Source: CADEED01 sp035502995 (GTDB taxonomy: Bacteria > Pseudomonadota > Gammaproteobacteria > Steroidobacterales > Steroidobacteraceae). From it: a stretch of DNA of 64,000 bases. The stretch lies in assembly GCA_035502995.1 (NCBI GenBank), contig DATJTW010000022.1:44506-108505 (forward strand), given 5' to 3'. Positions 43,378 to 52,044 of this stretch are shown here, piece after piece. The notes under the pieces are model-generated. The model did no database searches. It was given only the letters and a program-made list of their open reading frames with translations, and was not told the DNA's origin. Within the stretch, counting starts at the first letter, position 1. Every line of letters begins with the position of its first letter. The translations under genes and the position numbers were made by a program.

Positions 43378-43389
43378 ACCGGCGCGCGG
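43367..43389. terminator. hairpin between convergent regulator and TonB receptor genes
   Basis: CCGCGCG and CGCGCGG form a 7-bp stem around a nine-base loop spanning the end of the regulator gene. No T tract follows. Its convergent placement suggests a weak bidirectional terminator. Confidence 0.35.
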
Positions 43390-43405
43390 ATCTCCACCGC
43401 CCGGC

Positions 43406-46117
43406 TCAGAGTCGAACGCGGACGCTCAGTCCGTACGTGCGGTCGTCCACGCGGATGTCGTGCGGGAACCACGAGACGCCCGAGTAGCTGTGATAGTCGG
43501 AGCCCGTGAGATTGGTGCCTTCGAAGCTCACCGTGATCTTCTCGCTGACGTCGTAGCCGAGTGACATGTCGACGCGTCCGTAGGCGCGCACGACGTTGTA
43601 CACCGGCGGCGATTCCTGGTTGCCGCAGAAGTCCATCTCGTTCGCACCGAGCAGGCAGCCGAACTGCCCTTCGTTGAACTGGTCGCGCCACGTGTACACG
43701 AGCCGGCCCGTGATGCCGAACTTCTCGTACAACAATCCGACGTTGTAGCTGTTCTCCGAGACGCCGAGCAGCGGGAAGCCGTTCAGCTTGTCGTCCGCCG
43801 ACTTCACCTCGCTGTCCGCGTAGGTGTAGTTGGCGAACGCGCCGAAACCGCTCCACGCGCCCGGCAGCGAATCGAAGAACACCTGCGCGGACAGTTCCAC
43901 GCCCTGCAACGTCGCTTCGCCCACGTTGCGCGGACGGTCGATGTTGTAGGTGATGCCGTCGATGACTTCCGGGTTGATCGCACGGGCGACGCGGTCCTCG
44001 AGGTCACGGTAGTAGATGGCCGCCGCCACGTAGCTGCTGCGCGAGAAGTAATACTCGAGCGTGGCGTCGTAGGCGGTCGACTTCTGCGGCTTGAGATCCG
44101 GGTTGCCGCCCGCTCCGCCCGGCTGCACGTTCGCATTGGACGGGACGTCGTAGAACAGGCCCGGGTTCAGGTCCCCGAAGAACGGCTGCGACAACGTCTT
44201 CGCCGCGGTGAACCGCGCCTGCAGCTTGTCGGTGAGTTGCGCCCGCAGGCTCAAATTCGGCAGCACCTCGGTGTCGCTGGTGTCCTTCGTCACCGGCGTC
44301 AGTACGCCGCTGATGCGACCCGTGCCCGACAACGTGCGGTCGTTGCGCGTCACGCGCACACCGATCAGGCCGTCGACCGGCACGCTGCCGGCCTCGAAGC
44401 CGTACTTGGTCTGCACGTAGCCGGCGAGCGTCTGCTCCTGCGCGTCGTAGTTGCGCGAGGGATCCGTCGGCGGATCGCCGGCCGCCTGGCCGTAGATGCC
44501 GCGCAACTGGTCGGTGTTGTCGCGTAGATAGTCCGCATCCGGCGTCATCCAGTGCGCACCGGCGTTGATGAACGGGATCGACGCGGGCGACCGCACGAGG
44601 AAGTCCGACGGCAGCCCGACGGAATTAACCAGCGTCACGCGGTTGCCGCCGGGCGCGTTCGGCCCGCCCGGCGCGTTCGAGCGGAAGTCGGAATCGCGAT
44701 CCGCATATCGAGCGCCGAACTGCACGTCCTTGAAGAAGCCTTCGCCCAGCGAGTACTTGCCGTTGACGGCGACGGCCAGCATCGTGCTCTCCGCCCGGTT
44801 GATGTCCTGGAACAGGCTGTTCGCGAACAGGAACCCGTTGGCGTCGCCGAGCGGATTGTTCGGCATGTCGGTGGTGCCGTGCTGATCGTCGTCGACGAGG
44901 ATGTTGACGACCGGGATCGTCTTGCCGATGTCGACGATGATGTTGCGGTTGCGGTTCTTCGACTCGAGATAGGACACGTCGCCGTCGAGATGCAGCGCGC
45001 CGGCATCGAAGCGCAGGCCGGTGGCGAACATGGTCTGGTCCGTGTGCCCGGTCTTCGCCTGCGTGCTCGTGAGGCCGGCCACGTTGTTGAACGTCGCCTG
45101 CGTGCCGAAACACAGGTCCTGCAGGCCCGCCGATTCGGGGCCGAGGAAGCCGCCGCCATCGACATGCGTCGTGACGCAGTGATCGCCGGCCGCGGTGTTC
45201 GTGATGTTCTGCGCGCCGAAGATGTCCGAGAAGATGAAGTCCGTCTCGAACTCCGCGTCGTAGCCGGCGTACAGCGCGTCGCCGTACCACTCGAGCGAAT
45301 CGCTGAGCTTCCACTGGAACGCGGCGTTCACCTGCGGACGGTTGTAGTTGCCGTAGTCGTTCAGACCGCCGACGCAGGTCGGCAGGATGATGCCGGCGGC
45401 GCCCGGCGGACCGTTGGTGCCCGAGCGCTCGTCGCAGTTGAACGAGATCGGGCGGTTGAAGTCCTGGTCGGAATACGAGGCGTCGAGCAACACGCCGAAG
45501 TTCTCCGTGCGATGCGAGACCAGCGCGCCGGCCGTGTAGTTGAGGCTATCTACCTCCTCCGGGTAGATGCCGCGCACGTTCAGCGCGGCCGTCGTGCCCT
45601 CGTTGAAATCGAACGGCTTGTGCAGCCGCAGGTCGATCTCGCCCGCGACTCCGCCCTCGATGAGGTTGGCGCTGTTCGACTTGTAGACGTTCGCGCGCGC
45701 GATCGCCTCCGCGGGCAGATCCTGGAACGCGAAGCCGCGGCCCACGCCGGTGAACATCTCGCGGCCGTCGACCGTCGTCAGGATGTCGCCGATGCCGCGG
45801 ATCAGCGGGTTCGCGATCTCGTTGTTGAAGCCGACGACCGTCTGGATGCCGGGCACGCGCTGCAACGCGGCCGCCACGGTGTTGTCCGGAAACTTGCCGA
45901 TGTCGTCGGCGACGATCGCGTCGACGACCTGGTCGGCGTTCTGCTTGATCTTCGCGGCCTCCTCGAGGCTGGCGCGCAGGCCGACCACGACGACTTCCTC
46001 GAGATCCGCCGGATTCTGGCCGGCATCGTTCGGCGTCTGTGCGATCGCGAGCTGTGCCGAACCCAACAGCGTCGCCGCCGGCAGCAGGTGCCGCGCGCGG
46101 AATTTCGTTCCCATCAT
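43406..46117 (-). CDS. TonB-dependent receptor of the sugar locus
   Basis: This 903-residue protein has a signal peptide ending in QLAIAQ and a TonB-box-like LEEVVVVG. The plug domain has VAAALQRVPGIQTV and GVAGEIDLRLHKPF, the layout of carbohydrate receptors in Caulobacter and Xanthomonas relatives. A 22-strand barrel follows, ending in VRVRL. It should import oligosaccharides across the outer membrane with TonB energy. Neighbours encode GH5-like, mutarotase, dehydratase and GH43 proteins, so arabino-oligosaccharide is the likely cargo. The start is ATG 46117 or 46114, preceded by a GGGGGA run. An upstream extension to 46255 runs through the promoter region and is rejected. Confidence 0.93.
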   Translation of the reverse strand: MMGTKFRARHLLPAATLLGSAQLAIAQTPNDAGQNPADLEEVVVVGLRASLEEAAKIKQNADQVVDAIVADDIGKFPDNTVAAALQRVPGIQTVVGFNNEIANPLIRGIGDILTTVDGREMFTGVGRGFAFQDLPAEAIARANVYKSNSANLIEGGVAGEIDLRLHKPFDFNEGTTAALNVRGIYPEEVDSLNYTAGALVSHRTENFGVLLDASYSDQDFNRPISFNCDERSGTNGPPGAAGIILPTCVGGLNDYGNYNRPQVNAAFQWKLSDSLEWYGDALYAGYDAEFETDFIFSDIFGAQNITNTAAGDHCVTTHVDGGGFLGPESAGLQDLCFGTQATFNNVAGLTSTQAKTGHTDQTMFATGLRFDAGALHLDGDVSYLESKNRNRNIIVDIGKTIPVVNILVDDDQHGTTDMPNNPLGDANGFLFANSLFQDINRAESTMLAVAVNGKYSLGEGFFKDVQFGARYADRDSDFRSNAPGGPNAPGGNRVTLVNSVGLPSDFLVRSPASIPFINAGAHWMTPDADYLRDNTDQLRGIYGQAAGDPPTDPSRNYDAQEQTLAGYVQTKYGFEAGSVPVDGLIGVRVTRNDRTLSGTGRISGVLTPVTKDTSDTEVLPNLSLRAQLTDKLQARFTAAKTLSQPFFGDLNPGLFYDVPSNANVQPGGAGGNPDLKPQKSTAYDATLEYYFSRSSYVAAAIYYRDLEDRVARAINPEVIDGITYNIDRPRNVGEATLQGVELSAQVFFDSLPGAWSGFGAFANYTYADSEVKSADDKLNGFPLLGVSENSYNVGLLYEKFGITGRLVYTWRDQFNEGQFGCLLGANEMDFCGNQESPPVYNVVRAYGRVDMSLGYDVSEKITVSFEGTNLTGSDYHSYSGVSWFPHDIRVDDRTYGLSVRVRL

Positions 46118-46191
46118 TCCCCCACTTTTCTCTGATTCGACGAATGCACCGCGCGAGACGCGGCTGCGGATTACTCCATCACAACGTTCAA

Positions 46192-46219
46192 TGTCTGACA
46201 AGTCATATTTGTACGATAA
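46192..46219 (-). promoter_or_regulatory. candidate FadR-type operators upstream of the TonB receptor
   Basis: On the minus strand the segment reads TTTATCGTACAAATATGAC and then TTGTCAGACA. The palindrome TGTCAGACA fits the GTnnnAC core recognised by FadR-subfamily GntR regulators. A related TATCAGATA lies in the divergent promoter at 50429. The regulator encoded at 42550 is the obvious candidate, but binding is inference. Confidence 0.4.
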
Positions 46220-46291
46220 ATGCACCGGAGCCGCGGACATCCCGCTTCGCCGCACCGCGTCACGGCATAGCGAAGCAGGAAATCTCCGGCA

Positions 46292-47428
46292 TCAGGGCTG
46301 CGGCACCACGCCCTTCGGCGCCGACGACAGGCGCTTGATGAGATCGGTCTCCGCGCGGCGATACGGCGAACCGTCCGCGCGGAACACCTCGTGGAACCAG
46401 ATCGTGGGCTCGTCCGACGTGTAGGGCTTCTTCCACGAATCCCACGGCAGACGCGTCTGCGTCCGGCCGTCGACGAAGCCCCAGTTCATCATCGCGATGT
46501 TGTATTTCTTGCCGAGCGGCAGCGAGCCGTCGAACGTCGAGCCGTTGCCGCGCGCCATGAACTCGGTGCACAACAGCGGCCGGCCGTACTTCTGCAGCAT
46601 CTTCGCGCGGCGATCGAACGACTCGGGCCAGCCGTAGTCGTGGAAAGAGATCACGTCGGATTCGTCCATCTGGATCTTCTCGATCGCGCTCAGCTTCTCG
46701 TACGACCAGTCGTCGTTGTGCCAGACGCCACTCGTCAGCGGCTGCGTCGGGCTCTTCGAGCGCGCCCAGGCGAACACCTGCGGCAGCAGTTTCTCCACGA
46801 ACTTCTGCTTGTCCTTGTGCTTCGGATAGTTCCCGCCGCCGTCGTTGTCCGGCTCGTTCCAAACGTCCCAGCCGAGGACGCGCTCGTCCTTCGCGAAGCT
46901 GCCGACGATGTCTTCGACGTAGCCGCGCAGCTTCGGATACTGCGATTCGTCCTCGAGCCGCGCGCGACCCGGCGCCTGCACCCAGCCCGAGTTGTGCACG
47001 CCGGGGATCGGCGGATGTTGCGGGCCCGATTTCGGCTCGGGATCCCAGCAGCTGTCGAACAACACGAACAGCGGCTTGATCCGGTGCTTCGCCGCGATCT
47101 CCAGGAACTGGTCGATGCGCTTCTTGAACCCCGCGCCGTCCTGCTCCCACGGCAGGTTGTGCAGGAACACGCGCATCGTGTTCATCCCGATCGACTCTGC
47201 CCAGCCGAGCTCCCGGTCGATCGTAGCCGGATCGAACGTCTCCGCCTGCCACATCTCCAGCTCGTTGATGGCGGTCGCCGGGTTGTAGTTGCTGCCGACC
47301 AGCCAGGGTTGTTTGTCGTACCACGCGTTCGCCTTCGCGGCGGTCCAGCGTTCGGCGGCGGCGGCCGGCGTCGCGGCGATCAGGAACTGGAATGCGCAGA
47401 GCAGCGCGATGGATGCAAGACGGATCAT
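46292..47428 (-). CDS. exported GH5-like glycoside hydrolase
   Basis: This 378-residue protein has a signal peptide (cleaved after AAAAE) followed by a (beta/alpha)8 cellulase-like domain. The acid/base Glu is in WDVWNEPDN (~residue 195) and the nucleophile Glu in LLCTEFMARG (~300). SFHDYGWPE carries the conserved His. Related proteins are often named cellulase-family or beta-xylanase; the true substrate is unknown. Its place with GH43 arabinanase and a mutarotase points to arabinan- or xylan-type hemicellulose. Its ATG overlaps the galM stop (ATGA). Confidence 0.85.
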   Translation of the reverse strand: MIRLASIALLCAFQFLIAATPAAAAERWTAAKANAWYDKQPWLVGSNYNPATAINELEMWQAETFDPATIDRELGWAESIGMNTMRVFLHNLPWEQDGAGFKKRIDQFLEIAAKHRIKPLFVLFDSCWDPEPKSGPQHPPIPGVHNSGWVQAPGRARLEDESQYPKLRGYVEDIVGSFAKDERVLGWDVWNEPDNDGGGNYPKHKDKQKFVEKLLPQVFAWARSKSPTQPLTSGVWHNDDWSYEKLSAIEKIQMDESDVISFHDYGWPESFDRRAKMLQKYGRPLLCTEFMARGNGSTFDGSLPLGKKYNIAMMNWGFVDGRTQTRLPWDSWKKPYTSDEPTIWFHEVFRADGSPYRRAETDLIKRLSSAPKGVVPQP

Positions 47429-48558
47429 GGTTTCTTTCCCTCGACGAAGAACTTGTAGACGATGAGGTTACGGTAGGTCTCGCCCGGCGCAAGCCGCGCC
47501 GAACCCAGCGCCGGCTGGTTGGGCGTGTCCGGGAAGAGCTGCGGTTCCAGCGCGATCGCGTCGCCCTGGCGGTAGAGATGCCCCGACTTGCCGACGGTCG
47601 TGCCGTCCAGGAAATTGCCCGAATAGAACTGCAGCCCCGGTTGGTTGGACCACAACTCGAAGCCGCGCCCGGATACGGGTTCGCTCACGGTCGCCACCCG
47701 GCGCGGCGTCGCGACGACCGTCTTGCCGATCACGAAGTTGTGATCGTAACCGCGCCCCAGCACGATCTGCGCATCGGCATCGCGCACGCGCGCGCCGATG
47801 GCCGTCGGCGCGCGGAAGTCGAACGGCGTGCCCTGCACGTTGCGGAACTCGCCGGTGGGGATCAATCCCGCGTCGACCGGCGTGTACTGCGCGGCGGGGA
47901 TCGACAGCACGTGGCCCATCGCACTGGTGGAACCTTCGCCGGCCAGGTTCCAGTACGCGTGGTTCGTGATGTTCACGACCGTCGGTGCGTCCGTGGTCGC
48001 GCGGTATTCGATCGCGAGGTCGCGGCCCTTCAGCGAGTAGATAGCCGTCGCGGTCAGCGTGCCCGGGTAGCCCTGGTCGCCGTCGGGGCTCACGTACCGC
48101 AACGTGACGGAGGCGTCGGCACCTTGGCCCGTGGCCACCACGTCCCACGGCACCTTGTCGAAACCGCGTTCGCCACCGTGCAGGGCATTGCCGTTGTTGT
48201 TGCGCGGTGTCTGGTACGTCTTGCCGTCGAGCGTGAACGCGCCACGGGCGATCCGGTTGGCGAATCGACCGACCGTGCCGCCGAAGTACTCGGGCTTCTT
48301 CAGGTAGCCTTCGAACGACGTCGGCCCCAGCGCGACGTCGGCCACCTTGCCGTGCCGATCCGGCATCGTCAGCGACTGCAGCGTCGCGCCGTAGGTGATC
48401 ACCACGGCGGTGACACCCGCGTCGCCGCGCAGCGTGATCGCCTCGACACGCCGCCCGTCCGGCAACGTGCCGTACTCCGCGCGGCTCACCGCGTCCGCGG
48501 CCATCGCCGATGCCGACAGCACCACGGCCGCCAGGAACCCCATGACGATCTTCTTCAT
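47425..48558 (-). CDS. galM: exported aldose 1-epimerase (mutarotase)
   Basis: This 377-residue protein has a signal peptide (MKKIVMGFLAAVVLSASAMA), so it acts in the periplasm, unlike cytosolic E. coli GalM. The catalytic His is in TNHAYWNLAG, substrate contacts are in NNNGNALHGGERGFD and GRGYDHNFVI, and the base Glu lies near the C-terminus. It interconverts alpha and beta anomers of the sugars released by the neighbouring hydrolases, before uptake or oxidation. It is coupled to the GH5-like gene by overlap. Confidence 0.93.
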   Translation of the reverse strand: MKKIVMGFLAAVVLSASAMAADAVSRAEYGTLPDGRRVEAITLRGDAGVTAVVITYGATLQSLTMPDRHGKVADVALGPTSFEGYLKKPEYFGGTVGRFANRIARGAFTLDGKTYQTPRNNNGNALHGGERGFDKVPWDVVATGQGADASVTLRYVSPDGDQGYPGTLTATAIYSLKGRDLAIEYRATTDAPTVVNITNHAYWNLAGEGSTSAMGHVLSIPAAQYTPVDAGLIPTGEFRNVQGTPFDFRAPTAIGARVRDADAQIVLGRGYDHNFVIGKTVVATPRRVATVSEPVSGRGFELWSNQPGLQFYSGNFLDGTTVGKSGHLYRQGDAIALEPQLFPDTPNQPALGSARLAPGETYRNLIVYKFFVEGKKP

Positions 48559-48585
48559 CGTACCCCCACGTACCCGCCTGACTGA

Positions 48586-50385
48586 CTAGTGACTGTCTCG
48601 CGGCAATCCTTTCGTCTGCGCGATCCGCTGGAATTCGACGGCGCTCTCGATGACGGCGCCGCCGTCGAACTGCCCGGTGATGTCGCGATGGATCTTGTGC
48701 CATGGCGTCTGCGAGGGCGCCTGTCGGAAACCGCCCGACGATTGCAGCGCCAGCCGCCGCTGTGCGAGCTCGTCGTCGCCGACCAGCGCATCGACGCGCC
48801 GCTTGCCGAGATCCACTCGCACGCGATCGCCGGTGCGCAGCAGCGCGAGCCCGCCGCCGGCCGCCGCCTCCGGCGCGGCATTGAGGATGGACGGCGATCC
48901 GGACGTCCCGGACTGTCGTCCGTCGCCGATGCACGGCAACGCGTCGACGCCGGCGAGGATCAGCGCGGCCGGCGGCCGCATGTTCACGACCTCGGCGCCG
49001 CCCGGATATCCCAGTGGACCGGTGCCGCGGATCACGAGCAGCGTGCGCTCGTCGATGCCCAGTGCCGGATCGTCGATGCGCGCGTGGTAGTCCTCGGGTC
49101 CCTCGAACACCACGACCTTGCCTTCGAAAGCATCGGGATCGGCGGGGTCGTCGAGGAACCGGCGGCGGAATTCCGCGGAGATCACGCTGGTCTTCATGAC
49201 CGCCGAATCGAACAGGTTGCCACCGAGCACCGTCAGCCCGGCGGCGGCGCGCAACGGCGCGGCGAACGGCCGGATCACCTTCTCGTCGCGCGGCCGCGCC
49301 TCGCCGTAGTTGTCCGCCAGCGTGCGACCGTTGACCGAGCGCGCGCCGCCGTCGAGCAGACCGGCGCGCAACAGCTCGCCCGCCACGGCGGGTACCCCGC
49401 CGGCCAGGTAGAAATCCTCGGCCAGGTATTCGCCGGCCGGTTGCAGGTTGACCAGCAGCGGCACGTCCTGGCCGTGCGACTCCCAGTCCTCGAGCGTGAG
49501 CGACACGCCGACGTGCCGCGCGATCGCGTTCAGGTGGATAGGCGCATTGGTCGAGCCACCGAGCGCGCTGTTGACGCGCACCGCGTTCAGGAACGCCGCG
49601 CGCGTCAGGAGGTCGGAGGGCTTCACGTCGTCGCGCACCAGCTCGACGATCTGCCGGCCGGTACGCCAGGCGCATTCCTGCCGGTCGCGATACGGCGCGG
49701 GGATCGCGGCCGAGCCCGGCAACGACAGGCCGAGCACCTCGGTCAGCGAGTTCATCGTCGTCGCCGTGCCCATCGTGTTGCAGTAGCCGGTCGACGGTGC
49801 CGACGACGCGACCAGCGCGATGAATCCCTTGTAGTCGATGTCGCCGGCCGCAAGCATGCGTCGCGCCTTCCACACGATGGTGCCGGAGCCGACGCGCTCG
49901 CCGTCGTGCCAGCCGTTCAGCATCGGCCCGACCGACAACGCGATCGCCGGGATGTTCACCGTGGCCGCCGCCATCAGCGACGCCGGCGTCGTCTTGTCGC
50001 AGCCGATCGTCAGCACCACGCCGTCGAGCGGGTAGCCGAACAACATCTCGGTCAGGCTCAGATAGGCGAGATTGCGATCGAGTCCCGCGGTCGGCCGCTT
50101 GCCGGTCTCCTGGATGGGGTGGATCGGGAATTCGAGCGGGATGCCGCCCGCATCGCGGATGCCCTGCTTCACGCGCTCGGCCAGCACGACGTGGTGGCGA
50201 TTGCACGGCGCGATGTCGCTGCCGGTCTGCGCGATGCCGATGATCGGCCGGTCGCCCTGCAGCTCCTCGAGCGACAGCCCGTAGTTCAGGTAGCGCTCCA
50301 CGTACAGCGCGGTCATGTCCGGATTCGCCGGATCGTCGAACCAGGCGCGCGACCGCAGTCGTGCGCGTTCCCCGCCATTGGTCAT
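48586..50385 (-). CDS. sugar-acid (arabonate/xylonate-type) dehydratase, IlvD/Edd family
   Basis: This 599-residue enzyme has Fe-S cysteines in APCNRHH, TIGCDKTTP and GYCNTMGT. The opening LRSRAWFDDPANPDMTALY is typical of the pentonate dehydratase branch, not of IlvD proper. It should convert L-arabonate (or D-xylonate) to a 2-keto-3-deoxy acid in non-phosphorylative pentose catabolism. I prefer the ATG at 50385; a GTG at 50406 adds seven residues. It is transcribed divergently from the GH43 arabinanase, which supports arabonate as substrate. No signal peptide; cytosolic. Confidence 0.88.
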   Translation of the reverse strand: MTNGGERARLRSRAWFDDPANPDMTALYVERYLNYGLSLEELQGDRPIIGIAQTGSDIAPCNRHHVVLAERVKQGIRDAGGIPLEFPIHPIQETGKRPTAGLDRNLAYLSLTEMLFGYPLDGVVLTIGCDKTTPASLMAAATVNIPAIALSVGPMLNGWHDGERVGSGTIVWKARRMLAAGDIDYKGFIALVASSAPSTGYCNTMGTATTMNSLTEVLGLSLPGSAAIPAPYRDRQECAWRTGRQIVELVRDDVKPSDLLTRAAFLNAVRVNSALGGSTNAPIHLNAIARHVGVSLTLEDWESHGQDVPLLVNLQPAGEYLAEDFYLAGGVPAVAGELLRAGLLDGGARSVNGRTLADNYGEARPRDEKVIRPFAAPLRAAAGLTVLGGNLFDSAVMKTSVISAEFRRRFLDDPADPDAFEGKVVVFEGPEDYHARIDDPALGIDERTLLVIRGTGPLGYPGGAEVVNMRPPAALILAGVDALPCIGDGRQSGTSGSPSILNAAPEAAAGGGLALLRTGDRVRVDLGKRRVDALVGDDELAQRRLALQSSGGFRQAPSQTPWHKIHRDITGQFDGGAVIESAVEFQRIAQTKGLPRDSH

Positions 50386-50466
50386 TCCGACGTTGCCCCT
50401 CGTCACTGAAACAGCTATAAAACCTATATATCAGATAAATCATTTCTTCGGTACGAGGGAATCACC
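50386..50466. promoter_or_regulatory. divergent promoter region with a TATCAGATA palindrome
   Basis: This 81-base gap is far more AT-rich than its surroundings (CTATAAAACCTATATATCAG). It must hold promoters for both the dehydratase and the arabinanase. TATCAGATA at 50429-50437 resembles the TGTCAGACA site upstream of the TonB receptor. GAGGGA supplies the arabinanase SD. Confidence 0.5.
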
Positions 50467-51531
50467 ATGTCGCATTGCACCCGACGTCAGTGGCTCGGCG
50501 GTTCGCTGGCGCTGGCCGGCACGTTGTCGGCGCCGCGTTTCGTGTCGGCCGCCGCCGGCACGATGAACGACCGTCTCGGCGGATATCTCGGCCAGCTGCA
50601 CGATCCCGTCATCGCGCGCGAGGGCGACACGTACCACGTGTTCGGCTCCGGCGGCTGGAACAAGCGGCAGCAGCCGTCATGGCGCATCTCGACGGATCTC
50701 GAGAACTGGACCGACAACGGCGATCTCTTCGACGCCGTGCCCAGGTGGGCCTTCGACGCCGTGCCCGGCGCCACCAGCATGTGGGCGCCGGACATCTCGT
50801 TCGTCGACGGCCTCTACCGTCTCTACTACTCCGTCTCGACCGGCGGCAGCATGCGTTCGGTCACCGGCCTCGCGACGTCGCCGACGCTGGACAGGAAATC
50901 GAAGAAATACCGCTGGACCGATCGCGGCCTCGTCGTCGAGACGCACAAGGGCGGGACGTACAACTGCATCGACGCCAATTTCGTCGTCGACCTGCAGGGC
51001 AGACACTGGCTGGCATTCGGCAGCTACTGGTCCGGAATCAAGATGATCGCGCTGGATCCGCGCACCGGCCTGCGCGCGCAGGGTGACGACACGGTGCACG
51101 ACATCGCCTACCGCCCCGCGCCCGAGGGCGGCGACAACGCGATCGAAGGCGCCTTCGTGTTCACGCACGGCGGCTGGCACTATCTATTCGCATCGTTCGA
51201 CTACTGCTGCAAGAAACTGGCGAGCAACTACTACGTCGCCGTCGGCCGCTCGAAGGACGTGCTCGGCCCGTACCTGGACCGCCAGGGCAGATCGATGCTG
51301 GAGGGTTACGGCACGTCGGTCATCGTCGAACGCCCGTGGGGCTCGACGCGCTGGCGCGGCCCCGGCCATTGCGGCCTCATGCACGACGGCGCGCGCGACC
51401 TCGTCGTCTGGCACGCCTACGACGCGGAACACGACGCCGAACCGACGCTGCGCATCGGCGAGATGGGTTGGGATGCCGACGGCTGGCCGCAGGTCCGTGA
51501 CCAGCCGGTGCGCGCGAACAACCAGCAATGA
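50467..51531 (+). CDS. Tat-exported GH43 endo-arabinanase-like enzyme
   Basis: This 354-residue protein has a twin-arginine signal (TRRQWLGG, hydrophobic run, cleavage after VSAAAG). The five-bladed propeller carries the GH43 catalytic set: the base Asp in LHDPVIA, the pKa-tuning Asp in NCIDANFVVD and the acid Glu in AIEGAFVF. WAPDISFVDGLYRLYYS is a family landmark. It should cleave internal alpha-1,5-arabinan linkages in the periplasm. Export by Tat means it folds in the cytoplasm first, which is less common for GH43. Confidence 0.9.
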   Translation: MSHCTRRQWLGGSLALAGTLSAPRFVSAAAGTMNDRLGGYLGQLHDPVIAREGDTYHVFGSGGWNKRQQPSWRISTDLENWTDNGDLFDAVPRWAFDAVPGATSMWAPDISFVDGLYRLYYSVSTGGSMRSVTGLATSPTLDRKSKKYRWTDRGLVVETHKGGTYNCIDANFVVDLQGRHWLAFGSYWSGIKMIALDPRTGLRAQGDDTVHDIAYRPAPEGGDNAIEGAFVFTHGGWHYLFASFDYCCKKLASNYYVAVGRSKDVLGPYLDRQGRSMLEGYGTSVIVERPWGSTRWRGPGHCGLMHDGARDLVVWHAYDAEHDAEPTLRIGEMGWDADGWPQVRDQPVRANNQQ

Positions 51532-51567
51532 CCCGGCCGTGAGGCGGAGCGGTTAGAGTGGCGGCCC

Positions 51568-52044
51568 ATGGACGCCGCCGCCGCGCTGATCACCCGCCTC
51601 GCCCTGACACCGCACCCCGAGGGCGGCTGGTATCGCGAGGTACATCGTTCGTCCGAACTGATCAGCACGGCGCGCGGACCGCGCGCCGCCATCACGTCCA
51701 TCTACTTCCTGCTCGAGGCGAAGCAGCGCAGCCGCTGGCACGTCGTGCTCTCCGACGAGCTCTGGCACCACGTCGGCGGCGCGCCGCTCGAGCTGGTCAC
51801 CTATTCACCGCAGTCGAAGCAGATCCACCACGCGGTGCTGGGCTCGCCGAACGACGCGCGCGAACCCACCGGCGTGGCACGCGCCGGCCTGTGGCAGGCG
51901 GCGCGCAGCCTCGGCGCGTATTCGCTGCTGGCCTGCGACGTCGGGCCCGGTTTCGACTTCGAGGATTTCAACTTCGTCGCGGCGCTGCACGGGCACGCGC
52001 AGCACTTCGAAGGGCCGCTCGCCGACTACGTCGACCTGCTGTAG
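51568..52044 (+). CDS. DUF985 cupin-fold protein
   Basis: This 158-residue protein has the family marks HPEGGWYREVHRS, SIYFLLEA, SRWHVVLSDELWHHVGG and a C-terminal GPGFDFEDFNF. The paired His of the cupin barrel are in WHVV and WHHVGG. The family (PF06172) has a known fold but no well-settled reaction. The stop abuts that of the convergent dusA gene with no gap. No link to the arabinan genes is evident. Confidence 0.88.
   Translation: MDAAAALITRLALTPHPEGGWYREVHRSSELISTARGPRAAITSIYFLLEAKQRSRWHVVLSDELWHHVGGAPLELVTYSPQSKQIHHAVLGSPNDAREPTGVARAGLWQAARSLGAYSLLACDVGPGFDFEDFNFVAALHGHAQHFEGPLADYVDLL

Noticed and set aside
47468..50443. A 991-codon minus-strand frame covering the mutarotase and dehydratase genes.
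   Set aside because: It is Arg/Pro/Gly rich and featureless. The mutarotase and dehydratase lie in other frames and carry clear catalytic motifs.
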